NCBI GenBank assembly: GCA_029747015.1
Contig: JAKOGI010002757.1
Span: 1 to 64,000, forward strand
Length of the DNA stretch: 64,000 nucleotides
Origin: Carnegiea gigantea
Taxonomy: Eukaryota > Streptophyta > Magnoliopsida > Caryophyllales > Cactaceae
Reading direction: 5' to 3'
The first letter of the stretch is position 1. Each line of letters opens with the position of its first letter. Under the pieces are notes generated by a model. It did not search any database and had not been told where the DNA came from. It worked only from the letters and a program-made list of their open reading frames with translations. The position numbers and the translations under genes are program-made. Below, piece by piece: positions 26,301-37,379 of this stretch.

Positions 26301-27132
26301 ATGGCAATGGATTTTGACTCCTTTGTTGTGACATTTTTCTCTTCCATCTCGAACGCCCATAAAACTTGCATGCATCAAGGTTTGAGTCCTCTCTAAAGAA
26401 TAGCATGCAACTTTTACAACAACAATCAATGTGTACTACATCATTTCTGATATCTTTAACAACCTTCTTCGTCTGTCCATAGTTGTTTGACACACTGTTG
26501 TCAGGTAGACACATCTCTTTCACGAAATGAACAATTTCATTGAATAAACAATTTCATTGAAACAGTTTTATAGCATGTTATAATCAAACTTGATACTCAA
26601 TAGCCTAATAGTAGCACAGATCTCACTGTGGGTGGAATAGCCATCATATAAGGGTTGTTGAGCAGCTTGAACCATATTATAAAATTGTTCTCAGTAAATG
26701 CTTGACTCCTTCTCTATTACATTTTGATTTGCCATTATAGCATCACCAACCATGTACTCCATACAATCTACACATGATTCATTGTAATGAGATTAATATG
26801 ACTTGAACCGGGCATGTCACTATTTGAATACCCAAAATTATATTGTGAAGGTTCTACTTCTCTATGGCTTAGCCAAAACCCCCTTTCATAAAACCCTTAT
26901 ACATAATGTGCAACTTTACCTTATCGGATGTTAAGTATACTCTTATTTTTCATTTAGCATATGAGCATCTATACCTCCCCTCATATTGGAACTCTGTCTG
27001 CCTACATGCAAATTCATCAAATTGATTTACTCTATTACAAAATTCTTGCGTATAACCATTACAATCAGGCAATAATCCATTATACAACCACGAACAATGT
27101 GGAGAACCATTCATATTTTGTTCAAACAACAA
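23340..27132 (-). pseudogene. TNP2-like CACTA transposase, broken
   Basis: Reading the minus strand from right to left, the domains fall in the family's usual order. Near 26950-27132 is a transposase-associated N-terminal domain (SWLYNG, EFCNRVNQFDEFA). At 26218-26523 is the segment ending in KKVVKDI, a CCCKSCMLFF pattern and SRWKRK, typical just before the catalytic core. At about 25450-26100 is the Transposase_21 core (SYSIWTVVVTSYNLPAEMC, DVYLQPLIDEF, TINDFLA, LACPVC). At 24897-25391 is a DUF4218-type region (ESHDCHIFMETLLPIAFGAL; LETIFSTGFFNVMKYLL), and at 23884-24123 a DUF4216-type region (YGILKDIIEIEYVGEP). An Asp/Glu-rich tail is encoded at about 23340-23520. In-frame stops in the core (for example after DEFTKL) and frame changes between blocks show that it no longer encodes a full protein. 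Role: cutting and joining at CACTA ends in the nucleus. Confidence 0.82.
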
Positions 27133-27585
27133 TAACCACGTAAGCTATTGGATTAGAATTAATTTTAATTTAACGAATTATAATTATATAAATTACTCCA
27201 TTATATATTACATATTATTTAATAGTCAAACACAATATTAATTAATCCAAAAAAATACATATAAGTACATCCATTTAAATATATATATCATTAGAAACAT
27301 GTGTTATATAAACTATATAATTGAACATGTAAACATATGTGCTAACATACTTACATGAAACTTTTTAAATATTCATGTTCTACTAATTTCATATTAGCAT
27401 ACAACTCACATTATAGCATCAACTTTGTGCCAAAATCTCATTGAAATACATCAACCAATATTAACAATTATTTCTTTTAAAGTATGCTAATTTGCATAAA
27501 TTATTTATTTTAACTCCACCTAATTTCACATTCGACATATAAAATGCAACAATTCTATACACTTGCTTATAAACTTCTACGAATA
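27133..27585. other. CACTA interior, AT-rich
   Basis: Very AT-rich sequence upstream of the transposase relic, probably intron or leader. No domain seen. Confidence 0.5.
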
Positions 27586-30500
27586 TGTAATAGCACACCC
27601 CTAAATCATGTTCATTTATTTATTTAAGCCCTATTATTATTTTCCTTGCATTTATTTATCGCATTTAGTCATTCCAATTTAGAAAAATTCATTTGGGCCC
27701 CACTTTACAATTCGGGTTTTAATTATCGTAAAATTTTGGGTGACTCAATAGTAGCCCTTGATAAATATGATTCAAGTAAGTAAATCATTTTTTGTAACAT
27801 CATACAAATTTAATTTTGGATCACGTAAAAAATTTTATCGCAACAGATCTGAGCCTAATTCATTTGGACCCGATTTGAGGTCCAACAAGTTGGTATGATT
27901 GGGTTAGCTAATTATTATTATTTATGCCTAATTATCATTAGCAAAAAGCCCCAATTTGGAGGTTAAATATCAGCCAAGTTAATAAAATAAGTCCAAAGAA
28001 ATTTTCAAGCCAACAAAGTCATACATTTTCCTCTTTCTTTTCTCCTTTCTTTCTTTCCCCCATGGTTTTGCTGCCATTGCTGCTTCTGTTGCTGAATTCT
28101 GGTGGCTATCGCCACCTTCTGCTATTAGCCAAGGCCACCTTCGGCCACTAGCTCCCACCCCTAACTCCATCAGCCACCATCCCCAACTCCTACCATCACC
28201 ACATTCATCAACTTATATTCAAGTTTAGGTGAGGTAAAATCGTATCCTAATCATGTTTGCTTTTGGGTTTCTATGTTGGATTTGATTATGAATCATGTTG
28301 TCTCAATCTAAACAAGTGTTACTTTTTATGTTTTATTGGATTGATTAAGTGAGAAAACATGTAAGAATTGGAATTATACTTGATCATACAAGCTTGATGT
28401 TAAAAATTATGAACTTTGTGTTTTTAAATTTAATGTTGTGATCTTTGGCATGAAAAATAGATTTAAAGTTGTTGATGATCTTATTAAATCCATCTATGGT
28501 GATTTGGATGAAAACCTAAATGTAGCACAGCCTAGGGTTTCATGATCATGCATGATATGGTTTGATATTTGAATCAAGTATGTTATTTGTAGTGAATTAG
28601 ATGGAATTTTAGAGGTTGGATGTGCTATTGGCTTGAAAAATGATGTTGTATGAGTTTGACTAAAATTAGTGGATTATGAAAAATTCAATAAATGACTAAA
28701 AGAGGTTATTTGGTTTATTTATGCAAGTAAAGGGGTTTATGTAAGTAAATGACTAAAAGCATATATAGTTGGAAACGGACCCAAAAACAAGGACATTTTG
28801 GAAACAAACTGGTATTCATTGGTGTATCGAAAAATTATGATTCTTAGTGGATAGGTATGCCAATGAGTTATCTTTCAAATGGCTCTTGAATCAATTCATT
28901 CCGAGTTTTTATCTAATAGGTATGCCAATGAGTTATTTTTCAAATCATTAAGCCAGCGCATGATGAACTGGAGTTGTACACAGCTTTGTTTAAACTCAAT
29001 TTTAGACATCGTATTATGGTAGTTGTGTTTTGCACAGTGAATGAAATTTGTTGCCAGACTTCCTAAACTTTTCATATTAGGGTTTTATGTCTCAATTTGA
29101 GGTCGGGGGTGAAAAATATGAATTTTTTAAGGTGGACCTTGAAGCATAATAAAATATCACGAGACTGTGAACTAGAATTTTGCAAGCTTAATCGAAAGTT
29201 CCTAAATAATTATGGATATTGTAAAGAAAATACAGAGTTCAGTGAGTGCATCAACATTAAGTGTGGTTAAAAACTCAGTTGGGTTGAAAAACCAAGTTAA
29301 ATGGCATATGAATGAAATTGGAGAAGTGAGGAGAGTATGACTTAAGAACAGTGCTTGTTGGGCCAAGTCGATGTGATGAAAGAAATTTTGAACCCAATTA
29401 CACCCTTCTTATCCTTAAACCCTTGTTATTCATCTCAGAAATATCAAAAACTCATATTCCATATATAACCATTAGAGTCTTTTCATTATAACCTCAATTA
29501 TTTTATTTTGGTCTATTTTGCTCTAATTTATTTAACCTCGAGCTAAATTACCCTAATATATTTAGTTTTTGAACCATCTTAGTGTAACCTATCTTATTTT
29601 GAAATGTTGAGTTGGAGGCATCATTTAATTAATGAGTTTCTACAAAAGCTAGAAATTATAAAAGTGAGCGTTGTTTACTAACTACATATACCTACCATTA
29701 CATTTCTTAAGTAGAATCGGGGCCTACTTTATCGTTCCTATTGTGCATAAGTATTATCAAGTGAGATAGCATTTTTAAAGAGCCCAGGTACGTCCATTAC
29801 CTGTATCTTTAGAAATTAGAGTGCATTTATCAAAGTTAAGATGCCTTGGTAAGTATATCAATGAATAAGTTTACTAAGTGATTTATCACTTAATCAGTAA
29901 CCCCGCTAGTTATTATTTATAGGGCACTCGCTCTTTAGTTATCCACGTGGCCTCAGGCCAGGTTCCCTGATTGGCTTAATAGGTGTACACCTATATATAG
30001 ATTGTAACAATTACAAGGGGTTTACTGCCACATAATAAGTGGCAATATAGTTTTTCATTTATCTCATTCACTATTTTAAAGTAAAATGAATAGCAAAGCG
30101 GGCGCCCAGCCAATTTTTCAATGATCATTTAATAATACAGGAATATATATATTGAGCTTTGGCTCACATTTCGAAATGTTTGTTATGTTTTGTTTTGGGC
30201 AAATATTCAATGAATTGTCCTCATGCTAGCAAACCAACTGAAGAAAGTAAGTGAGCAAGGAAATAGGGATAGATCAGTAATGATGCTGGTTCAAGAATAT
30301 TTTAGGAATTGAATTTTGACATCTTCAGTTAACGAAGTTATAAACTTTATGGAGAATTGCTCTATTGTGACATGTAAACCTTATGGTGGTTAGCAACTAT
30401 CTGTATATGATTTGGTAATGTCTGAATGTGTATGATTGTGATCTATGCTTACCTATGTCATATCTAGTGCATATGCTTGAACTCTTGTCCTTTTAAATGG

Positions 30501-30594
30501 TAGTAATGCCCCAATCATCGGGTTTATCAGTTTTAGTTAAGAATTTAATTAAAGAGTATACAATCAATAAGATACGCGCATTGGTGGCCTTACA
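27586..30594. mobile_element. Solo LTR, about 3.0 kb, Ty3/gypsy type, TSD gaata/aaata
   Basis: It begins TGTAATAGCACACCCC and ends GGTGGCCTTACA, so the ends pair as TGTAA..TTACA. The flanking pentamers are gaata (27581-27585) and aaata (30595-30599), one G/A transition apart. The content is LTR-like: a ggccc-rich part near 27690, a pyrimidine-rich leader-like stretch at 28030-28060, and no gag or pol. It lies inside the CACTA element, upstream of its transposase. The imperfect TSD makes this less certain than the 18012-22175 LTR. Confidence 0.62.
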
Positions 30595-30849
30595 AAATAT
30601 ATTTTTATTTTTACAAATTTCATAAAACTAATCATACTTTCAAATTTGGGCATTTTATTCTAGCAACCTATCATATTTAATTAAAATTACCAAACGTAAA
30701 TCCTACATTAGACTGAGGAAGATGTTGAAGCAAATTAGAGTAATAGTTTCACACAAATTTCACATTGCAACAAAAACATGAGCTAAGTATGAAATTTTAA
30801 CAATGTAATGCAAAAATTTGTGAAATTGAAATTATAAGAAGTGAGAGAA

Positions 30850-31337
30850 AACTACCTAGCTACTTTGGCGGTTTGGATGGAAAAGGTGACCGGTAGACAG
30901 GCGATGGTGGGCAACAGCAGCACTTGAAGGCAACCGCGAGGGGTAGCGGTGGTTGGCAGTGGGCAGGACACAGTGGCGCTCATGGGGGTTTGGGGCTCTT
31001 GGGCTTTCTATCTCTTGAAAGGCTAAAGCATCGAATGAAATGACTTGAGAACAAAATCTAGTTCTTTTAATCGAAGCAGCAATGGACTGGTGACAGAATT
31101 TCCATCGCAAGTTTGAATTTATTTTAAATTTTGTTTGGCGACGGATTTTCCGTCGCCAAATGTTTTAAAAAAAAACTAAATTCAACCTGGCGATACAAAA
31201 GGCAACGGAATAGCTATATCGTCACCAAATCCATCGCCTATCTGATACATTTCAGATGTGGATTATCCGTCGCTATATGATACGGATTTGAATTGGTCGC
31301 TAATTTCCCTCATTATTCTGTGCTTTTTTTTGTAGTG
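30850..31337. repeat. Right subterminal region of the CACTA element
   Basis: It holds repeated CGACGGA/CCGTCGC words, including a perfect hairpin at 31134-31160 with 11-bp arms (tttggcgacgg) around an attttloop of five bases, and further ccgtcgct and atcgcc words up to the terminus. A GC-rich leader-like part at 30860-31000 probably marks the transposase promoter/5' leader. Confidence 0.7.
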
Positions 31338-31340
31338 AGC

Positions 31341-31984
31341 GTATACCAATTACTCAGAATAATTGATCTCAAAAAAACTGAATGTAATCAATCAAAATAT
31401 TTAGCAGGGATACTTTCCAAATTTAATTGGGCCAACATCAAACATCGGACTGTATCTGAAGGCATTGAAGGAGGGAATTTGAAACTGTCTGGGTTGAGGT
31501 TGAAGACTCTTTTAATGAAGGCGTGGGTGAGGGTAATGGTGTTGTCCTTGACTTTGGTGGTGTAATAGGTCATTCCCAACCCCATCCTTTTAGAGTCTAC
31601 TTTCTTAAAGTTGGCATAAAACTGTCTCACCAATTGGGCATAAACCTCATCAACATTGTAAACATAGCAATGCAACCAATTTTTCAAGTTTTGCCACAAA
31701 GGTAAACTTTGCATTTCTCAGAAATTCAAAATCTTTAGATTCGCATCACACTAACTCCTAATCGACTAGATGGTTCTAGCCTTAAGACCCATACCGGTGA
31801 ACCAGTGCAAGAGAAGGTCAGGAAGTCTTAGATCTTCTTTAGGATAGAATTCTAGGTATGACTCAATAAAATTCACAGAGACCTTATTTTCTAAGTCCTG
31901 AAAAAGTGTTTACCTCATCAAATTTTGGTTATGGATGCTTAGCGGCCCCACACAGTCTTTTCACTACAGTAGCAGAGGTTCATG
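31341..31984 (-). pseudogene. Old SIRE-like element: extra ORF, distal part
   Basis: On the minus strand 31388-31714 encodes about 108 residues (opening MQSLPLWQNLKNWLHC) with a FYAN motif, then a V..I..-type strand and an FNLNPDSFKFP motif. The order parallels FYAN ... GKGILFN ... LGVPAEGFG in the extra ORF of the younger element at 34986-36920. Both resemble the group annotated as putative plant transposon protein (Transposase_32/PF20167, named from memory). Upstream towards 31984 no clean frame is kept. After removal of the solo LTR and nested element, this piece continues at 43498. The C-terminal half seen in the younger copy is missing; the CACTA element lies immediately to the left. Confidence 0.55.
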
Positions 31985-31989
31985 CTGTT
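31985..31989. repeat. Target duplication ctgtt, left copy
   Basis: Matches ctgtt at 43493-43497 exactly. The pair flanks the split solo LTR. Confidence 0.8.
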
Positions 31990-32969
31990 TGATGCAAAGA
32001 AACTTTTAATATTTATAAACCCTAAGTGCAAGGTCTATCATTGAGTACTTGGGATGTCGTCCGCAGGGAATTGTGTTTCCAACTACCAAGGCTAACTAAA
32101 GCGTCTCGAGCTAGGCGAAATCAAAGGAAAATAAAGGGTAAACTAAACTACGCTAACAAACATAGAAAAAACGACTTGGAGTTGTGATTTGACCAATGGA
32201 TGAACCAACTAATCGAGACGAGTCCATACCTACCCAAACTACATCATGAACTAGAGATGTTCTGTTGTACCATCGAAGACCACCCAAGCTTTCTCTCAAG
32301 GGTCATGAGCTAGTTTAATTAGTCTAATCACCTATTTTCATGGGGTTAGCCCAATTAGACCACAAAATTAGCAACCTCCGTACCTAACTCAATTCGGATA
32401 GTATTTTTATATCCCGAACTCAGCTATTCCCTCTCCCACACTAGCTAATTGACCTCACCTCTCAGCATAAGTTAATTGTCCAAAAATAAGGATGAAAGCT
32501 CTCTCAAGCATTTCATAGAACACTTGGCGGGCGTGAGAAAAAACTCTAAGTTCTAGGCATAGATTGGGCATGATTAGGCCAAATACAAGACTAATTGGCC
32601 ATCAAGAGGCTAATCACAATTCAAGCCCACAAAATCTAACAACTAATTATCAACAAAATACAAAAACTCAAACCTAAACTAACGAAGAACACAAGCATGA
32701 ACTAGAGAGAAGAGGCATGAAACTAAACTAATTCTAACAAGCAATCGAACATGAATTAAACATAAAAACTAAACGATTGAATCAAATCAAAACCAAACAT
32801 ATAAACTAAATTAACTAAATCTAAAACAAGAATGAAGCAAGAAATACAGAGAAAGAGAAGAAGAAGACTTATGGATTGAAGCGAAGAATTTGAAATCCAA
32901 GTGCTTGAATGCAAAATTAATTCAATACAATCCTAATCTAATCTCTTCAATGGAGTTTTTATTGGCTAA
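31990..32969 (-). mobile_element. Athila-like solo LTR, left piece (outer host of nested SIRE element)
   Basis: It begins TGATGC and, with the right piece at 43052-43492, ends CTATCA, giving TGAT..ATCA ends. The flanking ctgtt repeats are exact. The cctaagtgc...tcattgagtacttgggatgtcgtccgc opening has the same layout as the start of the Athila-like LTRs at 49781 and 58947 (a gtacttg..gtcgt.ctc block). It is related to the LTR at 1554-3198. The total is about 1.42 kb once the nested element and its duplication are removed. No coding region. Confidence 0.8.
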
Positions 32970-34494
32970 TGTTAGAATTGAGAGTACACTAACACAAGAG
33001 GGGGGTGAATTGTGTTGGCAGATTTTCGTAGTTTCTGGGAACAGGCTTGGAACTTGTTTGGGCTGACTGTTTGTAACGTGCACAGAAAGTGTAAAACAGC
33101 GAAATAATTGAAAGATGAGAACACAAGATTTTTACATGGAAACACCTCGAGCCCAACCGAGGCAAAAACCACGACCTATCCCTATAGGATTTTCACACAC
33201 TTCCACTAAACGGGCTAAACACGTTACAAAGGTAACCTTCACTGTTACAATTGTAACACACGTAACTGTCTACCCTAGACTAGTTACACACCACGTCCTA
33301 GTCTCCCAGACTTAGACACACTCACGTAATCGTCTCCCCAAGACGAATTACACACGTCCAAAGCCTCCCTAGGCTTGGACACACTCAACTCTCACTTTGA
33401 TGAAAGAAGAGAATAAAAACATCTTACTTTTGTGCTTCTAACTAAGCGAATGTAAGGTTCAATTTTGCTCCTAGTATGCCAAGGAAGATGACTCAATTTT
33501 CACACACACTTTGATGGTTTTTCTCAAAATATGATTCGCAAGTTAAAACTCCTTAAAAAACTGTGTGAAACCCATGAGAGATAATGAGGGAAAAATCTTC
33601 CTTAAATAGTGTGATGCATATGGGTAAAAGAGTAAACCTTAACCCTCTTGAATCCTTGTGCTGCAAGGAGACAAAAGGGAAGAGAACTCTCCTTTCCAAA
33701 TTGTAACAGGAAATCTCCCATATCTTTCCTTATCTTATCCTTCCAAAAATAAGATTTATTTGGTGGATATTCTTCCAAAGATAAAATCAATCTTTTAACA
33801 ATATTTTCAAAGCCAAGAATAGCTTATTTTGGGTTTAATGATAACAGAAAATTTATCTCAAATATTTTCAAAAACGTCAGCCCAAGATTTGGAAAAAAAT
33901 TGTGAAAAATCGTTTTGGCTTGAAAACAGTCTGAATCCTGATCTCAGAACTGATCTGAGACAGTGTTCTTAAAAATCATTCAAGGTTATGTTAAATCGAG
34001 TTCTTCCAAGTGGCATATTAACAAGAATCTAAGAAAATAAAATCTATAACAGACCAAGACTCTTGTTGAATCCACTGGATAGCATCTATAGGATCTCGAC
34101 TTGTTACTTCAATGCTGTGGTGTTACTCAGAACTGTTTTTTGAGCTGTTCCTGGAGTTCTTCATGTCTCTGATGCGCTTTGAGTTCTTTTCCATTCAGCT
34201 GTTCTGAGAAACTATTCTTAAGACCTGTTGCTACGATGTTACTCATAACTGTTTCCTGAACAGTTCCTTGAGTACTCCATGTCTTTGATGTGCTTTAAGT
34301 TCTTTGCCATTCAGCTGTTCTGAGAACCTGTTTTTAAGACCTGTTCTCGACCATGGTTAATCAAGCAATTTCAAAGTTTTTCAAACAGTATTTTGGAACC
34401 TGTTCGATCAACACACTCAAGTGTATATTCCATTTGTGTTTGTTATCATCAAAACCTTACATTACATAATGATGGGGTCAAAAATTTCCCTACA
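32970..34494 (-). mobile_element. 3' LTR of the SIRE-like element
   Basis: On the plus strand it reads TGTTAG...CCCTACA. It contains a tandem pair of about 116 bases at 34122-34350 and several ctgttc/gaacag words. It is bordered on the right by the polypurine tract (plus-strand attttcccttttttgatg). Confidence 0.92.
34122..34350. repeat. Tandem duplication of about 116 bp within the 3' LTR
   Basis: Two units begin gttactca(g/t)aactg at 34122 and 34238 and both run through tgttcctKgagt, catgtctYtgatg and ccattcagctgttctgag. The same pair is present in the other LTR (42674 and 42790), so it predates the insertion. Confidence 0.85.
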
Positions 34495-34513
34495 ATTTTC
34501 CCTTTTTTGATGA
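34495..34513 (-). promoter_or_regulatory. Polypurine tract next to the 3' LTR
   Basis: Minus-strand CATCAAAAAAGGGAAAAT ends at the LTR edge. A purine run here primes plus-strand DNA synthesis in LTR retroelements. Its position fixes the LTR boundary at 34494. Confidence 0.85.
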
Positions 34514-34985
34514 TGACAAACCAAATGACCATATTGACATAAAAGGCAATAGCAGGTTTCAAGATAAACGTTCATGCTTAAGCCCATCTTCCCCCTTTTT
34601 GTTGTGAGAAGTCAACTGAAGCTAGGTCAAACTGAAATGATCCTGGTCATGCCCATCTTCCCCCTTTTGACATCATCGAAAAAGGATGGTCAGGTCAAAC
34701 AAGAGAAGCAGGGTGTTTGCAGTCACCACCTCTTAGGTAATGGAGGAAAAACAATCTGCGTTACACTCAAGTATATGGTACGGTAATGATATTGGCCATC
34801 CGAGTCACGCATAAACAAATAACAACAAGAAGACAAGCATGGCACACATTACAGTAGATCCAACCAAGATTAGCAAAAACCATTGTCAGGCACAAAGCAC
34901 AACCAGATAGCTAGAAACAGTTGTTGAGAACAGGGTGGAAAATAAAGAAAGGCAGAACAGGGAAGGATCAGGGGGTTGAGCTGAT

Positions 34986-36920
34986 TCAGGGTGGAGGAGA
35001 AGAGAGTTGGGCTGTGAGGACGGAGAGAATTGACAGCAGATCCTCATGGCGCTTGGCATTGAGAGCCTTTTCCTCGGCAAGTGCAGCTTTAACCTCAGTG
35101 AGCTCGGTCTTCAACCGGTTTTGGTCCAGAAGCAAGGCGTCAACAGAAGGCTCACTAGAGGAAGGACCAGGAACAGGGATGAAGGGTGTTTAAGGCCCCT
35201 GTTTAGAACCAGCAGTCTCACCCTTTGCAAGTTTGAACCCACAACTGATCAGGGTGCTGCTTCCTATCTCATCTGTCGCTTGGACCCCTACCTTCTTCTG
35301 CACAGAAACCCCAAAGTGCTCAAAGACTGAAGTCAGAAGAAATCCATACCCCAGGTCATGTTCTCTAGCCGTGTTTGCAATGCGGGAGATATGACTGATC
35401 ATGATGGCTGGTATGTTGATCTGCTCTCCCCGGTCTAGGAGATCGGTCAGGCATTGATCCATTGCATCTGCAAGGTTACGCCCTTGGCCACAGGGGATGA
35501 TGTTTTTGATGATAAACCTGAAGAGCAACCGGTGACAAGGTGTCATCTCCCCTTTCTTGACTGACCCGGGTGTTTTCAACCCTGGTTGTTGACTCAACCT
35601 TTGAGTCAATTGGAGCAATCTTTCAGCTCCGAGTACTGTCTTGTTTTCCTTTACATACACCCCAAAGCCCTCAGCAGGAACTCCTAGAATTTCTCCCAAT
35701 TCCTTAGCATTGAACAGTATCCCCTTCCCATTGACCATACTTGTCACCACTCCATTGGTGACATTACAGTTGGCGTAGAATTCAGCTAAATCAGGTACTG
35801 AACACCCTCTCTAGGTGTTTGTAAAGACGTCGAGCCAACTTTGGGCTGTAAGCTTATCCAGGAACATCTCCAGGCCCTGTTCCTGAAAATAAGCAACTTT
35901 GATAATTTTGCCCTGTACCACACTCTTTTGGAGAAAATGAGCTACTCGGTCTACTGTGGGCATGGTAGTTTTGGCTTTCTTGGATTACGGTTCATCAGGC
36001 TTGGCTTTTATGGGCACCTCCTGATTAGAAGCAGCCTTTCTCTTTGATGAGACTCTTTTGGAGGAAGGCTTCACCGATGGAGCAGAGGCAGGCACCTGTT
36101 TGGAAGTATTCTCCTCGGTTTCTAATTCTTCAGGCACCTGTTCTGACACTTGTTCTGAAACAGCTTTCCTTTTGGTTTGGGTGTTTTGGGTTTTTTCTGA
36201 TGGAGAGTGGGTAGATTCTTTGGTAGGTTTGGCAGAGGCTTTTGTAATAGGAGGTTCAGGTACTTCTTTTGGCTGAGAAGAAACAGTGAGTGAACCAGAA
36301 CTGCGGGTTCGAGGTCTACGAATAGGTGTGGGAACAGGTTTTGAAGTGGTGGTTTTAAACCGACGTCTAGGCCCCCACTCACCTGATTTAGTTTTCTGGA
36401 AGGGCTACGGTTGGAGGACCTCTATGGTTGACTAAAACCCATCACTGTTAGTTTGCTCAAGGTCTTCCACCCAATCCAAATTTATGATGGGGTCATCCAT
36501 TATGTCAAAGAAAACAGGGGCAGACCCTGTTCGGGTTTTCCTCAGTTCAGGAACAGGTTCAGACCCTGTTCGTGCCATATCAGACTCAGCCAGACCCTTG
36601 TTGGTTTCAAAGACACCCTTAAACCCAGTCGGTTTCACATTGGGGTCAAACAACTCCAAATCCCATCCAAACACCTGTGGAACATCGTCCAATTTCAGCC
36701 CCACCGTTCGCAAGTCCAGACATTTCAAAAATCCAAAAGTTTTAGAGTAAATCAGGAAAGGGGGTAGAGAATCAAACCACATACCTCTGATTTGTGTAGT
36801 CACGGCCATCGCAAACAAGGGCAGAGCAATGGGTGTTGGTGGCGACGCCATGCGTGGGCGCTTCGGGACTAAGGCATGAGACATGGTGGTGCTGTGTTTG
36901 CTGCTGTCAGAATTCGCCAT
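34986..36920 (-). pseudogene. Extra ORF of the SIRE-like element (putative plant transposon protein type), five stops
   Basis: One frame of 644 codons plus a stop runs from the ATG at 36920 to TGA at 34986-34988, broken only by TAG (36432-36434, 36405-36407, 35811-35813) and TAA (35985-35987, 35190-35192). All can arise from Gln codons by C-to-T. Order of parts: a Ser-rich start (MANSDSS) and PKRPRM basic patch; a conserved region with RGMWFD and LDLRTVGL; a long Lys/Pro/Thr/Glu linker; then a globular region from about residue 330 (VDRVAHFLQ, EFYANCNVTNG, GILFNAKELGEILGVPAEGFG, CHRLLFRFIIKNIIP, GRNLADAMD); and a final coiled coil (LKTELTEVKAALAEEKALNA). The globular part resembles the family annotated as Transposase_32/putative plant transposon protein (PF20167, named from memory), whose function is unknown. 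An upstream ATG at 37070 would read through the CT repeat as Ser-Leu runs and is less likely. It sits where some SIRE elements carry an env-like ORF, but I see no signal peptide or membrane anchor. Confidence 0.75.
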
Positions 36921-36968
36921 TGATTTTGAAGAGGAGCTCGAGTTTTTTGGAGATTTAGGGTTTAGGAT

Positions 36969-36969
36969 T

Positions 36970-36995
<26 letters not shown>
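36969..36995. repeat. GA/CT microsatellite upstream of the extra ORF
   Basis: Plus-strand (GA)n of about 27 bases lies 50-75 bases upstream of the preferred ATG (minus sense CT-rich). A similar GA-rich tract precedes the matching ORF start in the old element (43540-43580), suggesting a shared leader. Confidence 0.85.
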
Positions 36996-37000
<5 letters not shown>

Positions 37001-37070
37001 ATTGAGAGGGTTCTGGGTGACTAGGGTGCGACGTGAGCAAGCAGGAAGTTAAGGGGGTACTTGCTTCCAA

Positions 37071-37379
37071 CCGAAAAGAGGAGTATTAAATCTCCCAGTC
37101 ACGCACGTTTCAACAAAAGTCAACAACTGAATTAACTGCCTGATTTGCACAGAGTGACAAACGGTGGCCATACCTGTTCTTAGTGCTTGTTCCTGCAGTC
37201 AATTGCTTGATAACATGGGACAATAAGGGCAATATCATCATACCTCAACGAGTGTCAACAAGCTGTATTCCACACATGTGCTAAATATAGCACCAAGTTT
37301 GACTGTAATCAATAATTTCAACAAGCTTGACCTGAAAAGCCCTTTAACTAGACAAGCATTGGGGGTTAATTAAGCATTC
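37071..37379. other. Spacer between RNase H and the extra ORF
   Basis: Non-coding in all frames at useful length. It may hold the promoter or a splice acceptor for the extra ORF; nothing specific can be shown. Confidence 0.5.

Larger units (their letters stand above)
16294..31337 (-). mobile_element. CACTA (En/Spm) transposon, 15.0 kb, TSD agc
   Basis: The left end is CACTACGAGGAAAAG and the right end, read on the minus strand, is CACTACAAAAAAAAG; the differences are G/A transitions. The exact 3-bp duplication AGC flanks it (16291-16293 and 31338-31340), as expected for CACTA elements. Subterminal regions carry many CGACGGA/CCGTCGC motifs in both orientations. Inside, on the minus strand, are a TNP2-like transposase relic (23340-27132) and a second, Ptta/En-Spm-type gene (17040-22440), the usual two-gene plan. 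Two LTRs have since inserted (18012-22175 and 27586-30594). Without them the element would be about 7.9 kb, a normal autonomous size. Its genes now contain stops, so it is probably immobile unless helped. Confidence 0.9.

Noticed and set aside
30856..31110. 84-codon minus-strand frame at the CACTA right end
   Set aside because: Its position fits the transposase 5' leader/subterminal region; composition is low complexity and no domain is visible.
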